DNA of 64,000 nt from Planctomycetaceae bacterium (GTDB lineage Bacteria > Planctomycetota > Phycisphaerae > Phycisphaerales > UBA1924). Positions 18,053-26,729 of the stretch are shown here, in pieces. The position numbers and the translations under genes were made by a program. Below the pieces are notes generated by a model. That model saw nothing but the letters and a program-made list of their open reading frames with translations. It did not search any database and was not told the origin of the DNA. How positions within the stretch are numbered: the stretch's first letter is position 1; each line of letters begins with the position of its first letter. Location: positions 1-64,000 of the forward strand of contig JAIYDA010000154.1 of NCBI GenBank assembly GCA_027487735.1, given 5' to 3'.

Positions 18053-18089
18053 GAGGTGTCGAGGTGACGAGGTGTCAGGGTGTCAAGGG
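18053..18089. repeat. 8-bp tandem repeat RAGGTGWC, four units
   Basis: Units read GAGGTGTC, GAGGTGAC, GAGGTGTC and AGGGTGTC, then AAGG, starting just after the pyrH stop. The same unit in a similar order recurs six times at 58110-58163. Confidence 0.85.
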
Positions 18090-18125
18090 GAAAGCAGGGC
18101 GGCTCGGCTTTTCTGGGGGGCGGGC

Positions 18126-18155
18126 TTGAGAAATTTCGTGGCGAGTCTCTATGAT
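18126..18155 (+). promoter_or_regulatory. Predicted sigma-70-type promoter of the citrate synthase gene
   Basis: TTGAGA, an 18-bp spacer and TATGAT, 72 bp before the gene. Recognised by eye only. Confidence 0.45.
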
Positions 18156-18226
18156 CGCGTTCTGAGCGAGCATGGACGTGGCGACGGATAGGCCGCGGGC
18201 GTTCGCGAAGGTTCAAAGGGCACGAC

Positions 18227-19354
18227 ATGGCGTATTCCAAAGGCCTCGAAGGCGTGGTTGCGACGGATACCAAGATCTCGTTCATTGACGGCGAGAAAGG
18301 CGTGCTTGAGTTCATCGGGATTCCGATCGGCGAGCTCGCGAGCAACAGCACCTTCGAAGAGACCGTGTTCTTCCTTTGGAACGGGCGGTTGCCCAAGCAG
18401 GCGGAGCTTGCGGAGTTTGAGGCGAGCATCCGCAATCGGTATGAGATGCCCGCGTACATCCAGCAGCTTGTGATGAGCATGCCCAAGGATGCGCAGCCCA
18501 TGCACGTGCTGCGGACGGCGGTGAGCGCGATGGGGCTGATTGACCCCAAGCCCAACGCGACGGACCTGGCGAGCGTGCGCGACAAGGCGCTGACTCTGCT
18601 GGCGGTGACGCCCACGATTCTCGGTGCGTTCCATCGCTACCGGCAGGGCAAGCCCATCGTGGCGCCCGACAAGAGCCTGTCGATTGCGAGCAACGTGCTG
18701 ACGATGATCAGCGGCAGCAAGCCCAGCGCGACGATGGCGAAGGCTCTGGATGTGTGCCTCGTGCTGCACACCGACCACGGGCTGAACAACAGCACGTTCA
18801 GCGCACGCGTTGTCATCAGCACGCTGAGCGATATCTACAGCGCGATCACCGCGGCGATCGGCAGCCTGCGCGGACCCCTGCACGGCGGCGCGAACGAGGG
18901 CGTGATGGTGATGCTGAATGAGATCGCCAGCCCGGCGGCTGCTGCGCAGTACACGCTCGACAAGCTGGCGAAGAAGGACAAGATCATGGGCTTCGGGCAT
19001 CGCGTCTACAAGGCGTATGACCCGCGCGCGACGCACCTGAAGGTGCTGGCGAAGCAGTTGGCTCAGGACACGGGCAACATGGCCCTGTATGACAAGAGCA
19101 CGGCGATCGAGCAGACGATGGCGACGGCGGTTGCGGCGAAGGGGATTTATCCCAACGTCGACTTCTACAGCGCCACGACGTATCACTGCATCGGGCTGCC
19201 CCTGGACCTGTTCACGCCCATGTTTGTGGTCGGCCGCATCGGCGGCTGGAGCGCACACATTCTTGAGCAGCTTGCGGACAACCGGCTGTATCGCCCGGAC
19301 GTGGATTACAAGGGGCCGCACGATGTGCGGTACACGCCGATGGGGCAGCGGTGA
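18227..19354 (+). CDS. gltA: Citrate synthase
   Basis: 375 residues, the length of the short dimeric type rather than the hexameric 430-residue enzyme. Condenses oxaloacetate with acetyl-CoA at the entry to the TCA cycle. Active-site blocks are visible: HTDHGLNNSTF and LRGPLHGGANEGV (catalytic His), MGFGHRVYKAYDPR (oxaloacetate-binding His and Arg) and YPNVDFYS (catalytic Asp). It could equally be a 2-methylcitrate synthase, which shares these motifs, but no prp genes are near. A predicted promoter lies upstream. Confidence 0.94.
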   Translation: MAYSKGLEGVVATDTKISFIDGEKGVLEFIGIPIGELASNSTFEETVFFLWNGRLPKQAELAEFEASIRNRYEMPAYIQQLVMSMPKDAQPMHVLRTAVSAMGLIDPKPNATDLASVRDKALTLLAVTPTILGAFHRYRQGKPIVAPDKSLSIASNVLTMISGSKPSATMAKALDVCLVLHTDHGLNNSTFSARVVISTLSDIYSAITAAIGSLRGPLHGGANEGVMVMLNEIASPAAAAQYTLDKLAKKDKIMGFGHRVYKAYDPRATHLKVLAKQLAQDTGNMALYDKSTAIEQTMATAVAAKGIYPNVDFYSATTYHCIGLPLDLFTPMFVVGRIGGWSAHILEQLADNRLYRPDVDYKGPHDVRYTPMGQR

Positions 19355-19408
19355 GGGGAGGGGGAGGAAAGCAGGGAGAAAGGGATGGAGGGATAAAGGG
19401 AAGAAGTG
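19352..19408. other. Polypurine tract
   Basis: The plus strand just after the citrate synthase stop is almost only A and G for some 55 bases, with two pyrimidines. There is no hairpin. It could form a triplex or act in mRNA 3'-end behaviour; this is a guess. Confidence 0.6.
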
Positions 19409-19614
19409 TGAGCGGGCGGGCTCGCGTGGTGCGGGCCTGCTTTGTTTTTGGGGAAGCGAGGCCGTTGGAGTGCGGCCAACGGCTGGCTTTGAGATTGGGA
19501 CCCATGCCGCTGCAGTTGGGCGTGGCCCAGAGCGAGCGAGACAACCTCATGCAAGGTCGTAGCGTCGATTGCGTCTCGGCTGCGGCGCACGGGACGAGCG
19601 AACGTCCGTTCTTG

Positions 19615-19809
19615 ATGGAACGGCTCGACGACATCGCCGTGATGGGGCTCAGGCGGATGACTCCCGGGGAGCGAGGGCGTGCTGCACTCTCCTTGTTCGA
19701 TGGCGCGATAGTGCTCGCAGAAGCCGGGGTGCGAACGCTGCACCCGGAGCTCAATGATCTGCAGGCGAAGGAGATTGTGCTGAGGAGGATTCGCAGTGCT
19801 CGCGATTGA
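19615..19809 (+). CDS. Small helical protein paired with a nucleotidyltransferase
   Basis: 64 residues from the ATG at 19615; the frame is open further upstream and an inner ATG at 19657 is possible. The core reads MTPGERGRAALSLFDGAIV and then HPELNDLQAKEIVLRRI. This pattern, a short helical protein with a TP.ER...AL.LF start, is often seen directly before nucleotidyltransferase genes. It overlaps the next gene by 14 bp, so the two are likely co-translated. By context it may be the antitoxin-like or adaptor partner; no function is demonstrated. Confidence 0.6.
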   Translation: MERLDDIAVMGLRRMTPGERGRAALSLFDGAIVLAEAGVRTLHPELNDLQAKEIVLRRIRSARD

Positions 19810-20359
19810 TCTGCTCGCGAAGATCTCGGCGTTCCTTGATCGCGAGGGCTGTCAGTACTTTGTGTCTCGATCGGTCGCGTCGAGCGTGTGGGGCGAGCCT
19901 CGGTTCACGTACGACATCGACATCATCATCTTCCTTCGCATGGGGCAGCTGCCCGAGTTCACGCGGCACTTCGTTGAGCCCGAGTGGTATCTCAGCACCG
20001 AGGCAATGCGCCGGGCATTGGAGCACGATGCACAGTTCAACGTTCTCCACGTACCGAGCGGTCTCAAGATCGACTTCATGTGCTCGGACAACGGACCGTT
20101 TGATCGAGAGCGGTTCGCTCGCTTCAAGAGAGCCGAGCTGCGCCCGGGCCTTCTTGTGCCCATCGCAGCACCCGATGATGTGATTATCAAGAAACTCGTT
20201 TACTACAAAGGGGGGCTTTCTCCTAAGCACCTTCGTGATATCGGGGCGATCATGCGTGTGAGCGGTGAGTTCGTGCATACTGAGTACGTTGCACGCTGGG
20301 CGACCCACTTCGGGGTCGCGGACGTCTGGACACTCTGCAAAGAGCAGATTGGGTGGTAG
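19796..20359 (+). CDS. Nucleotidyltransferase-fold protein (MNT/AbiEii-like)
   Basis: 187 residues from a GTG preceded by GAGGAGG. The region VSRSVASSVWGEPRFTYDID (23-42) matches the GSxAS...GepR.T.DID active-site pattern of minimal nucleotidyltransferases. The metal-binding D40-x-D42 is kept, and the conserved first glycine of the nucleotide loop is Arg25. A Lys-rich helix, DDVIIKKLVYYKGG, lies in the second half as in the AbiEii and DUF6036-like families. With its overlapping small partner it resembles toxin-antitoxin or phage-defence pairs that modify tRNA or protein. The Gly to Arg change may impair nucleotide binding. Confidence 0.72.
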   Translation: MLAIDLLAKISAFLDREGCQYFVSRSVASSVWGEPRFTYDIDIIIFLRMGQLPEFTRHFVEPEWYLSTEAMRRALEHDAQFNVLHVPSGLKIDFMCSDNGPFDRERFARFKRAELRPGLLVPIAAPDDVIIKKLVYYKGGLSPKHLRDIGAIMRVSGEFVHTEYVARWATHFGVADVWTLCKEQIGW

Positions 20360-20423
20360 GCACCGCGAAGCGACAGGGTGGGAGTTCGTCGGGATGCAGG
20401 GGCACCCGTATCCTTGCCGTCTC

Positions 20424-21455
20424 ATGCAAGCCCTTATCAAGCACCACGCCGGTCCTGGCCTCCAACTCACGACGCGCAGCAAGCCCACGCCCGGGCCTCG
20501 GGAGGTGCTGATTCGAGTGAAGAAGGTGGGCATCTGCGGGACGGACCGGCACATCTGGGAGTGGGACAAGTGGGCGGCGGGGCGCATCCCGGTGGGGATC
20601 ATCACGGGGCATGAGTTTGTCGGCATCATCGAGCAGGTGGGGAGCGCGGTGACGAACTACAAGCCCGGGCTGCGCGTGAGCGCCGAGGGGCACATCACGG
20701 CGTGGAAGGACTTCAATAGCCGCACGGGCAACGCGCACATCGCGAGCGACACGAAGATCATCGGGATCGATCGCGATGGGTGCTTTGCGGAGTATGTGTG
20801 CGTGCCCGAAGAGAACGTGTGGCCCGTGCACGAGAGCATTCCGGACAAGGTCGCGGCGGTGCTGGACCCGCTGGGGAATGCGGTGCACACCGTGATGGCG
20901 GCGAACGTGAGCGCGAAGACCGTGGTGGTGACGGGCACGGGGATCATCGGGCTCATGAGCATCACGGTGGCGAAGGCGGCGGGGGCGAGCAGAATCTTCG
21001 CGACCGACATCGACCCGCGGCGGCGTGCGCTGGCGAAGAAGCTGGGCGCGGTCGAGGCGTTTGACCCGCGCGACAACGCCTGGATTGGCGAGGTGCGCAA
21101 GGCTTGCAAGGGTGAGGGAGCGGACGTGCTGCTGGAGATGAGCGGCGCGGAGAGCGCACTGAGCCAGGGGCTTGGGGCGTTGCGCAACGGCGGCACGGCG
21201 GCGCTGCTGGGGCTGTTCAAGGGGCCCATCACGTTCGACATCAACAGCCTGGTGATTTTTAAGGGCGCGACGCTGCTGGGCGTGAACGGGCGGAAGATGT
21301 TTGAGACGTGGTATCAGATGGAAGAGCTGCTGCTGAGCGGGCGGCTGGAGCTGGAAGAGATCATCACGCACGAGGTGCCGCTGAGCGAGTTTGAGCGCGG
21401 GCACGAGCTGATGATCCGGGGAGAGGGCATCAAGGTGGTGATGGCGGTGGGGTAA
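20424..21455 (+). CDS. tdh: L-threonine 3-dehydrogenase-like MDR without structural-zinc cysteines
   Basis: 343 residues, co-linear with E. coli Tdh (341). The catalytic zinc ligands are kept: C38 in GICGTDRH, then H63 and E64 in TGHEFVG. The NAD loop GTGIIGLMS and the family blocks DPLGNAVHT, LEMSGA and GRKMFETWYQM are all present. The four cysteines that bind the structural zinc in E. coli (93, 96, 99, 107) are Ala93, Asp96, Ser99 and Ala107 here, with no gap in the alignment. It would convert threonine to 2-amino-3-ketobutyrate; kbl is not adjacent. A related polyol dehydrogenase activity cannot be excluded. Confidence 0.85.
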   Translation: MQALIKHHAGPGLQLTTRSKPTPGPREVLIRVKKVGICGTDRHIWEWDKWAAGRIPVGIITGHEFVGIIEQVGSAVTNYKPGLRVSAEGHITAWKDFNSRTGNAHIASDTKIIGIDRDGCFAEYVCVPEENVWPVHESIPDKVAAVLDPLGNAVHTVMAANVSAKTVVVTGTGIIGLMSITVAKAAGASRIFATDIDPRRRALAKKLGAVEAFDPRDNAWIGEVRKACKGEGADVLLEMSGAESALSQGLGALRNGGTAALLGLFKGPITFDINSLVIFKGATLLGVNGRKMFETWYQMEELLLSGRLELEEIITHEVPLSEFERGHELMIRGEGIKVVMAVG

Positions 21456-21493
21456 AAAGCGGGGTTTTTGGCTGGGAAGATGGGGAAAGAAAG

Positions 21494-21528
21494 CAAAAGA
21501 AAATTTCGGGAAAATTTTGTTTTGTTTG
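21494..21528 (+). terminator. AT-only hairpin and T-rich tail after tdh
   Basis: A 13-bp stem (CAAAAGAAAATTT against AAATTTTGTTTTG, one mismatch) with a five-base loop, followed by T-rich sequence. Unusual for this GC-rich DNA. It can end tdh transcription, and it lies 36 bp before the fic start. Confidence 0.5.
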
Positions 21529-21563
21529 GAGGTGGGGGCTATGGTCATCCGAACGGAGTCCGT

Positions 21564-22946
21564 ATGCGTCACGAGTCTGCACCTTTCACATTTGGGAGTT
21601 TCTTGGGGCAGGTGTCCGAGGCACTTGAGCCTCACTTTCCCTTTGAGGGCTTCGAAAAACTCCATGCACGGCTACCGCAACTTCAGGCGGAGTATCGACC
21701 TTGGCGAAAGTTCCGGCATGTCGCAAGAGAGCTTGGGCTCGACCCTGCGACGGCATGGCGATTTGTCAAGATGTTCCAGCTGCCGTTGATGCGGTCTGTT
21801 GAGCCGCTTTGCCAGGCGGATGGAAGTTCGTTTGTGATCGTGAATACGCCAGAGATTCAAGAGGCGTTGCACACCATCGACAGAGCTGTTGGAGGGGGCG
21901 GACCTGCGGTGCTCGATCCGGACTCGGGGCAACTTGGTCACATTGACGCGCGCAAGCGTCTGAGCATTCGCACGTGGATGGACGAGGCAGCAGAGTCGTC
22001 GCTCATTGAGGGCGCGTCGGGCACGCGGAAGCAAGCGACGGACTTGCTGCGAAGTGGCAGAGAGCCCACGACCAACGGCGAGCGGATGATCGCGAATAAC
22101 TATGCGGCGATGCAGCAGATCAAGCGGTGGCTGAATCGTCCGCTCGATCCATCGATGCTGCTTGAACTGCAGACGATGCTGACGGTCGGCACACTCGAGG
22201 ATGCGAGCGAAGCAGGTCGGTTTCGGGGCCCGAGCGACCGGGTCGAAGTCGTCGATCATCGGACGAACGAAGCGATTTTCACGCCACCCGATGCATCGCA
22301 GTTGCCGCGTCGATTGGAGGCGTTGTGCGAGTTCGCGAACAAGCGACACACAGATCGAGAGTTCATCCACCCTGTCGTTAAAGCAGCAATCCTGCATTTT
22401 ATGATTGGGTATGAGCATCCGTTTTGCGATGGCAACGGGCGCACCGCGCGTGCGGTGTTTTACTGGTATGCGCTGCGGCATGGATACACCATCTTTGAGT
22501 ACATGCCCATCTCCGATAGGATTCGAGCGGGATACGCGCGATACCCGCAGGCGTATCTCGACACGGAGCAAGAAGGGGGCGATCTGACGCACTTCGTGCT
22601 GTACAAGATCGACATCGTGTCGCAGGCTTATGCGCGGCTGGAGGAACATCTTCGCGGGGAAGAGCAGCGGCTTGAGCGTGTGAAGCGGCTGCTGCGCGTG
22701 GGGAAGTCACTCAACGAGCGCCAGCGGCTTTTGATTGACCACGCGCTGAGACATCCCACGACTAAGTACACTGCGCGGAGTCATATGAACTCTAGTGGTG
22801 TGACCGCTCCGACCGCGCTCGCTGACTTGCAGGGGCTTGTAAAAGCGAAGCTGTTTGTATCAACCAAGTCGATGAAAGGCAAGGAACTGGTCTTTGTCGC
22901 GGTGGACGACTTGCGAGAAAAGGTGGAGAAGAAACAGCGACGCTAG
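21564..22946 (+). CDS. Fic-domain protein (probable AMPylase)
   Basis: 460 residues from the ATG at 21564, which has GGAG five bases upstream; an earlier ATG at about 21480 is also in frame. The Fic signature HPFCDGNGRTAR lies at 285-296 with the catalytic His285. An N-terminal-side inhibitory helix, SSLIEG (145-150), fits the (S/T)xxxE(G/N) rule, so this is a self-inhibited class II Fic. The C-terminal 80 residues look like a winged helix (TAPTALADLQGLVKAKLF). The enzyme would transfer AMP from ATP to a protein target. The stop overlaps that of convergent rnpA by four bases. Confidence 0.92.
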   Translation: MRHESAPFTFGSFLGQVSEALEPHFPFEGFEKLHARLPQLQAEYRPWRKFRHVARELGLDPATAWRFVKMFQLPLMRSVEPLCQADGSSFVIVNTPEIQEALHTIDRAVGGGGPAVLDPDSGQLGHIDARKRLSIRTWMDEAAESSLIEGASGTRKQATDLLRSGREPTTNGERMIANNYAAMQQIKRWLNRPLDPSMLLELQTMLTVGTLEDASEAGRFRGPSDRVEVVDHRTNEAIFTPPDASQLPRRLEALCEFANKRHTDREFIHPVVKAAILHFMIGYEHPFCDGNGRTARAVFYWYALRHGYTIFEYMPISDRIRAGYARYPQAYLDTEQEGGDLTHFVLYKIDIVSQAYARLEEHLRGEEQRLERVKRLLRVGKSLNERQRLLIDHALRHPTTKYTARSHMNSSGVTAPTALADLQGLVKAKLFVSTKSMKGKELVFVAVDDLREKVEKKQRR

Positions 22947-23398
22947 CGATGAGGCTCGCTCCGCTTTGCCCACTCCCTCGCCCCGCGCGCAACCAGCTCT
23001 TGCAGGCTTGCCTGCACCTGCTCGAGCGTCAGGGCGTCGGCACTGCGCACTTGCACCACGATGTCGAAGCCTTGGCTTTGATTGCGAGCCTCGTGAAGCT
23101 GCTGGGGCTGCCCAGCGGCTTGCACCGGGTGCATGGGCAGGTCGTGCTGCAGCAGGCGGAAGGCCTCTCGCACGAGGCGTTTGCAGCGCGTGCGCGACAC
23201 CGCCGTACCCACGCTGCGACCGACGCTCAGGCCCAGACGGTGGTGCGGGCGGGCGTTGGGCATGAGGGTGACGGCGAGCGGGCCCGCGGCTTTGCGCACT
23301 TTGGCGTCGTACACGGCCTTGTACTCAAGGTCGTGGGCGAGGCGGTGCGAGCGGGGGAGCGTGAGGCGCGGCATGCGGATGGGGGCGGGGTGGCTCAC
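22943..23398 (-). CDS. rnpA: Ribonuclease P protein component
   Basis: 151 residues. Binds RNase P RNA in tRNA 5' processing. The RNR signature is RTRCKRLVREAFR, preceded by RLGLSVGRSVGTAV. The N-terminal LPRSHRLAHDLEYKAVYD is the usual pre-tRNA leader-binding part. The protein is a little longer than most owing to a Gln-rich insertion. The start at 23398 overlaps the stop of the protease gene by four bases; an inner ATG at 23374 is possible. It is not next to rpmH or dnaA, which is unusual for this gene. Confidence 0.93.
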   Translation of the reverse strand: MSHPAPIRMPRLTLPRSHRLAHDLEYKAVYDAKVRKAAGPLAVTLMPNARPHHRLGLSVGRSVGTAVSRTRCKRLVREAFRLLQHDLPMHPVQAAGQPQQLHEARNQSQGFDIVVQVRSADALTLEQVQASLQELVARGAREWAKRSEPHR

Positions 23399-24099
23399 GG
23401 CGGGCTATTCGGTGAGCTCGGCGTCGCGCTGCCCGGGACGGGTCTAAGCACCGAGACGACCGCGGTCACGCCCTCTTGCGCCACCATGGCACCGACGTTG
23501 GTGATGTGCCTGCTGCCAAAGACAAACAGCAGTCCAAAGAGCACCATCGCAGCGAGGCCGCCGTACTCGGCGGTGAAGGCGCGGCGGTAGGCGGGGACAA
23601 ACGTGCCGACGATGGTGGAGCCATCGAGCGGCGGGACGGGGACGAGGTTGAAGAGCGCGAGCACGACGTTGAGCATCGCGCCGAGCCAGAGGAACTGGAG
23701 CAGGTTGTCGTAGAACGTCGCGCTCGCGAGCCCGGGGCCAAAGACGGCCCACGTGCCGCAGGCGACGATGCAGAGCACGGCGAGTGCGATGTTCACGAGC
23801 GGGCCAGCGACGGAGACTTTGGCGTCGTCGTAACGACCGTTGAAGTTGGTGGGGTTCACGGGCATGAGGCCGTAGGTAAAGCCCAGCAGCGCGAAGAGCA
23901 CCCATGCCATGCCCGGGATGTGGACGAAGGGGTTGATGGTGATGTGCCCGAGGTAGCGCGGCGTGTCGTCGCCGCAGCGGATGGCCATGAAGCCGTGCCC
24001 CAGCTCGTGGAGCACGATGGAGACGATGATCCAGACAATCCAGGAAACGAGAAAGACAGCGCCCCGGTTTTCGAGAGCGCTGAGGAGCCACCAGTTCAT
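23395..24099 (-). CDS. Site-2 protease (M50) family membrane metalloprotease
   Basis: 234 residues from the ATG at 24099. Zinc motif HELGH lies in the first membrane span (IVSIVLHELGHGFMAI), and the third ligand motif is NLVPVPPLDGS. About five further spans are visible. This is the short YdiL/SpoIVFB-like type without PDZ or CBS domains. It probably cleaves membrane-bound regulators; the substrate is unknown. It is coupled to rnpA by a four-base overlap. Confidence 0.88.
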   Translation of the reverse strand: MNWWLLSALENRGAVFLVSWIVWIIVSIVLHELGHGFMAIRCGDDTPRYLGHITINPFVHIPGMAWVLFALLGFTYGLMPVNPTNFNGRYDDAKVSVAGPLVNIALAVLCIVACGTWAVFGPGLASATFYDNLLQFLWLGAMLNVVLALFNLVPVPPLDGSTIVGTFVPAYRRAFTAEYGGLAAMVLFGLLFVFGSRHITNVGAMVAQEGVTAVVSVLRPVPGSATPSSPNSPP

Positions 24100-24193
24100 G
24101 CGAGGAGCGTACGGGGTCAGGGGGCTCGTCGGTCGACTGGGGGTGGGCTGGTGGGGGCAAACACGTGTTGGCCCGTCCATCGCGGCCCAGTCA

Positions 24194-26671
24194 TCACGCC
24201 CGCACCAGCGCGATGTCGAGCTCGACCACGCTGGGGGCGAGGCACTCGCGGTCGCTGCAGGCCTGAAACTTCACGCACAGCAGCGGGCTGCCTTGCCAGG
24301 GGCCGTTGCGCTCGAGGGCGACGCGCAGCTCGATGCGCCCTGCGTGCACGCGCAGGCGGGGCAGGCCCGTTTCGCGAGCGATGGCCTCGCTGGGCCAGAG
24401 GTGGCCTTGCGGATAGTCGGCGAAGGCCTCCACGCCTGAGCCATTGAAGACGTCGACGCGCAGGGGCGAGAGGCCATCGATTCCGGCGCGGGTGTCGTCG
24501 CCCGCCTCCATGGGGTTGGCAGCAACGATGTGATAGCCCGGGGCGATGGCAAGGTGCAGCAGCAGCTCGGCGGGCTGCCCCTCGGCAAGCACGACCTGCT
24601 CGGTCGCGGCGAGGACCTCGACGACGTCCTCGCCTGTGAGCGCGGCGCGGGTGGTGCCGGCGCTGGCGCGGGGGGCGCGGGGCGGCGGCTCGATCGCTTC
24701 GAGCTCCTTCGCAACGGCGGGAATGAGGAGCTTGACGCGCAGCAGGGCCCGCACCGAGTTGATCGCGAGGATCGGCCGCTCGGCGATTGTGCCGCTGGCG
24801 AGCGTGAGCTGCTCGCGCACGGCGGCGGCGAGCTGGGCCTTCTCGTCGGCGCTGTCGGTCAGCTCAAAGAGGTCGAGCAGGGCGTGCAGGCGCAGGCTGA
24901 AGCCGCTGGGCATCGCGCCATCGTGCAGGCTCATGCGGCGGGCAAAGAGCGAGGCATCGTCGCCATCTGGTGAGCCATCGGCAGGATTCGTGTCGTGGGC
25001 GTCACCCTTGAACTGCATGGCTTCGAGCAGCATCTCGCGTGCTTGTTGCAGGCGCATGCGGCGGGCGGTGGTGCTGGTTGCGGCGCGGGCGAGGGCGAGC
25101 AGGCCCTGGGCGGTAGCGGCGGCGTCTTCGAGGTATCCCTGGCCGCTGGGCCTCATGCCTTGGCCTGTGTCGCGCCAGCTTCGGGCGCGGCGGGAGGTGG
25201 TGGTGCGCGTGGTTGCGCCGCCCTGGGTGCTCTCGGTGGCGTGCTCGATGGCGGGCATGCTGAGCAGTGCGTCGGCGGCGTCGCTCGCGAGCTCGATGGC
25301 GACGCGCAGGTCGAGCGCGACGGCGGCGCGGGCGAGGGCGTCTATCGCGAGCCCATTCCAGCAGGCGATGGCTTTGGTGTCGGTGCTGGGCTGCACGCGT
25401 GCGGCGCGACGAACGAGCAGCACGCTGCGGGCGCGGGCGAGCAGCGACGCGAAGGCCTGGGCATCGACGCCCGCGCGGTCGGCGATTGCCTGCGGGGTCT
25501 CTTGCAAGCGCAGCACCCAGATGGGGTCGTCGGCTGGGTGATGGGGGTCGACGAAGTTGGGCTGGCCCGCGAGCCCATAGGTCGTGAGCACGAGCTGGGT
25601 CTGCTGTTCGTCGAAGCCGCTGGCAAGCAGGCACTCGCGGGCTTCGCTCAACGTCCACACATAGCTCTTGCCTTCGCGGGCTTCGCTCTCGGCGTCGAGC
25701 GCGCTGCTGAAGAGCATGCTGGGCTGGCTGAGGTCTTGGCTGATGTGCTCGATGATGCCCTGCGCGACCTCGGCATACCACGAGGACTGCAATCGCTGGC
25801 TCGCGACGGCGTAGGCACGCAGCATCTGGGCCTGGTCGTAGAGCATCTTCTCAAAGTGCGGCACCGTCCAGTGCGTGTCGACGCTGTAGCGATGGAAGCC
25901 GCCGCCCAGGTGGTCGTGCAGGCCTCCCAGGCTCATCGCGTCGAGCGTGGTGCGGAGGGCAACGTCGATAGCACGCTTGGTGGTGTCGTCGACGAAGTCG
26001 CGCGCGTCGAGCAGAAAATCGATGAAGACGACTTGCGGAAACTTGGGGGCCTGGCCAAAGCCGCCGTGCTGCTTGTCGAAGATCGCGAGCAGCGTCTGCA
26101 CGCACTGGGCGATGGTGTCGTTCGAGAGCGGGGCCTTGGGGGAGGCGGGGCTGGCGAACTCGGTGGATTGCTCCTTGATTGCCTGGGCGAGCTGGCGGGC
26201 CTGGGCGAGGACGTCGTTGCGCTGCGTCTTCCAGGCGTGGGCGATGCCGCTGAGCACCTGCGTGAAGGTGGGCACGCCCGCGAAGCGCGGCTCGCGCGGG
26301 TAGTAGGTGCCGCAGTAGAACGGCGCGAGCGACTTGGGCTCGAGGAAGACGCTGGTGGGCCAGCCGCCCCTGCCCGTCATGCTGAGGGTGGCGGCCATGG
26401 TGAAGTCGTCGACGTCGGGGCGCTCCTCGCGATCGACCTTGATGCAGACGAAGTGCTGGTTCATGAGCTGCGCGGTGGCGTCGTGCTCGAAGCTCTCGCG
26501 CTCCATGACGTGGCACCAGTAGCAGGTGCTGTAGCCCACGCTGACGAAGATGGGCACGTCTCGCGAGCGGGCGAGGGCGAAGGCCTCTTGCCCCCATTCC
26601 ATCCAGTGCACGGGGTTGTGGGCGTGCTGCAGCAGATAGGGGCTGGTGCTGTTGATGAGCGCGTTGGCCAT
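24194..26671 (-). CDS. DUF255/YyaL thioredoxin-fold protein with C-terminal nDsbD-like domain
   Basis: 825 residues from the ATG at 26671. The N-terminal thioredoxin-like part opens with [17 protein letters not shown] and has the Cys pair [10 protein letters not shown] (C50, C53). An (alpha/alpha)-barrel-like middle follows, as in YyaL/SPATA20 proteins, which normally are about 680 residues. The final 130 residues add a beta-rich domain with [11 protein letters not shown] and [13 protein letters not shown], very like the N-terminal domain of DsbD, whose paired cysteines exchange disulfides. The fusion suggests a thiol-redox role, although no signal peptide is visible. Confidence 0.85.
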   Translation of the reverse strand: MANALINSTSPYLLQHAHNPVHWMEWGQEAFALARSRDVPIFVSVGYSTCYWCHVMERESFEHDATAQLMNQHFVCIKVDREERPDVDDFTMAATLSMTGRGGWPTSVFLEPKSLAPFYCGTYYPREPRFAGVPTFTQVLSGIAHAWKTQRNDVLAQARQLAQAIKEQSTEFASPASPKAPLSNDTIAQCVQTLLAIFDKQHGGFGQAPKFPQVVFIDFLLDARDFVDDTTKRAIDVALRTTLDAMSLGGLHDHLGGGFHRYSVDTHWTVPHFEKMLYDQAQMLRAYAVASQRLQSSWYAEVAQGIIEHISQDLSQPSMLFSSALDAESEAREGKSYVWTLSEARECLLASGFDEQQTQLVLTTYGLAGQPNFVDPHHPADDPIWVLRLQETPQAIADRAGVDAQAFASLLARARSVLLVRRAARVQPSTDTKAIACWNGLAIDALARAAVALDLRVAIELASDAADALLSMPAIEHATESTQGGATTRTTTSRRARSWRDTGQGMRPSGQGYLEDAAATAQGLLALARAATSTTARRMRLQQAREMLLEAMQFKGDAHDTNPADGSPDGDDASLFARRMSLHDGAMPSGFSLRLHALLDLFELTDSADEKAQLAAAVREQLTLASGTIAERPILAINSVRALLRVKLLIPAVAKELEAIEPPPRAPRASAGTTRAALTGEDVVEVLAATEQVVLAEGQPAELLLHLAIAPGYHIVAANPMEAGDDTRAGIDGLSPLRVDVFNGSGVEAFADYPQGHLWPSEAIARETGLPRLRVHAGRIELRVALERNGPWQGSPLLCVKFQACSDRECLAPSVVELDIALVRA

Positions 26672-26729
26672 GGGGCGAGGGTACGAGGCGGAGGCGCCCG
26701 GTAGCACCCTTGGGGCCAAGCAGCCTTCG

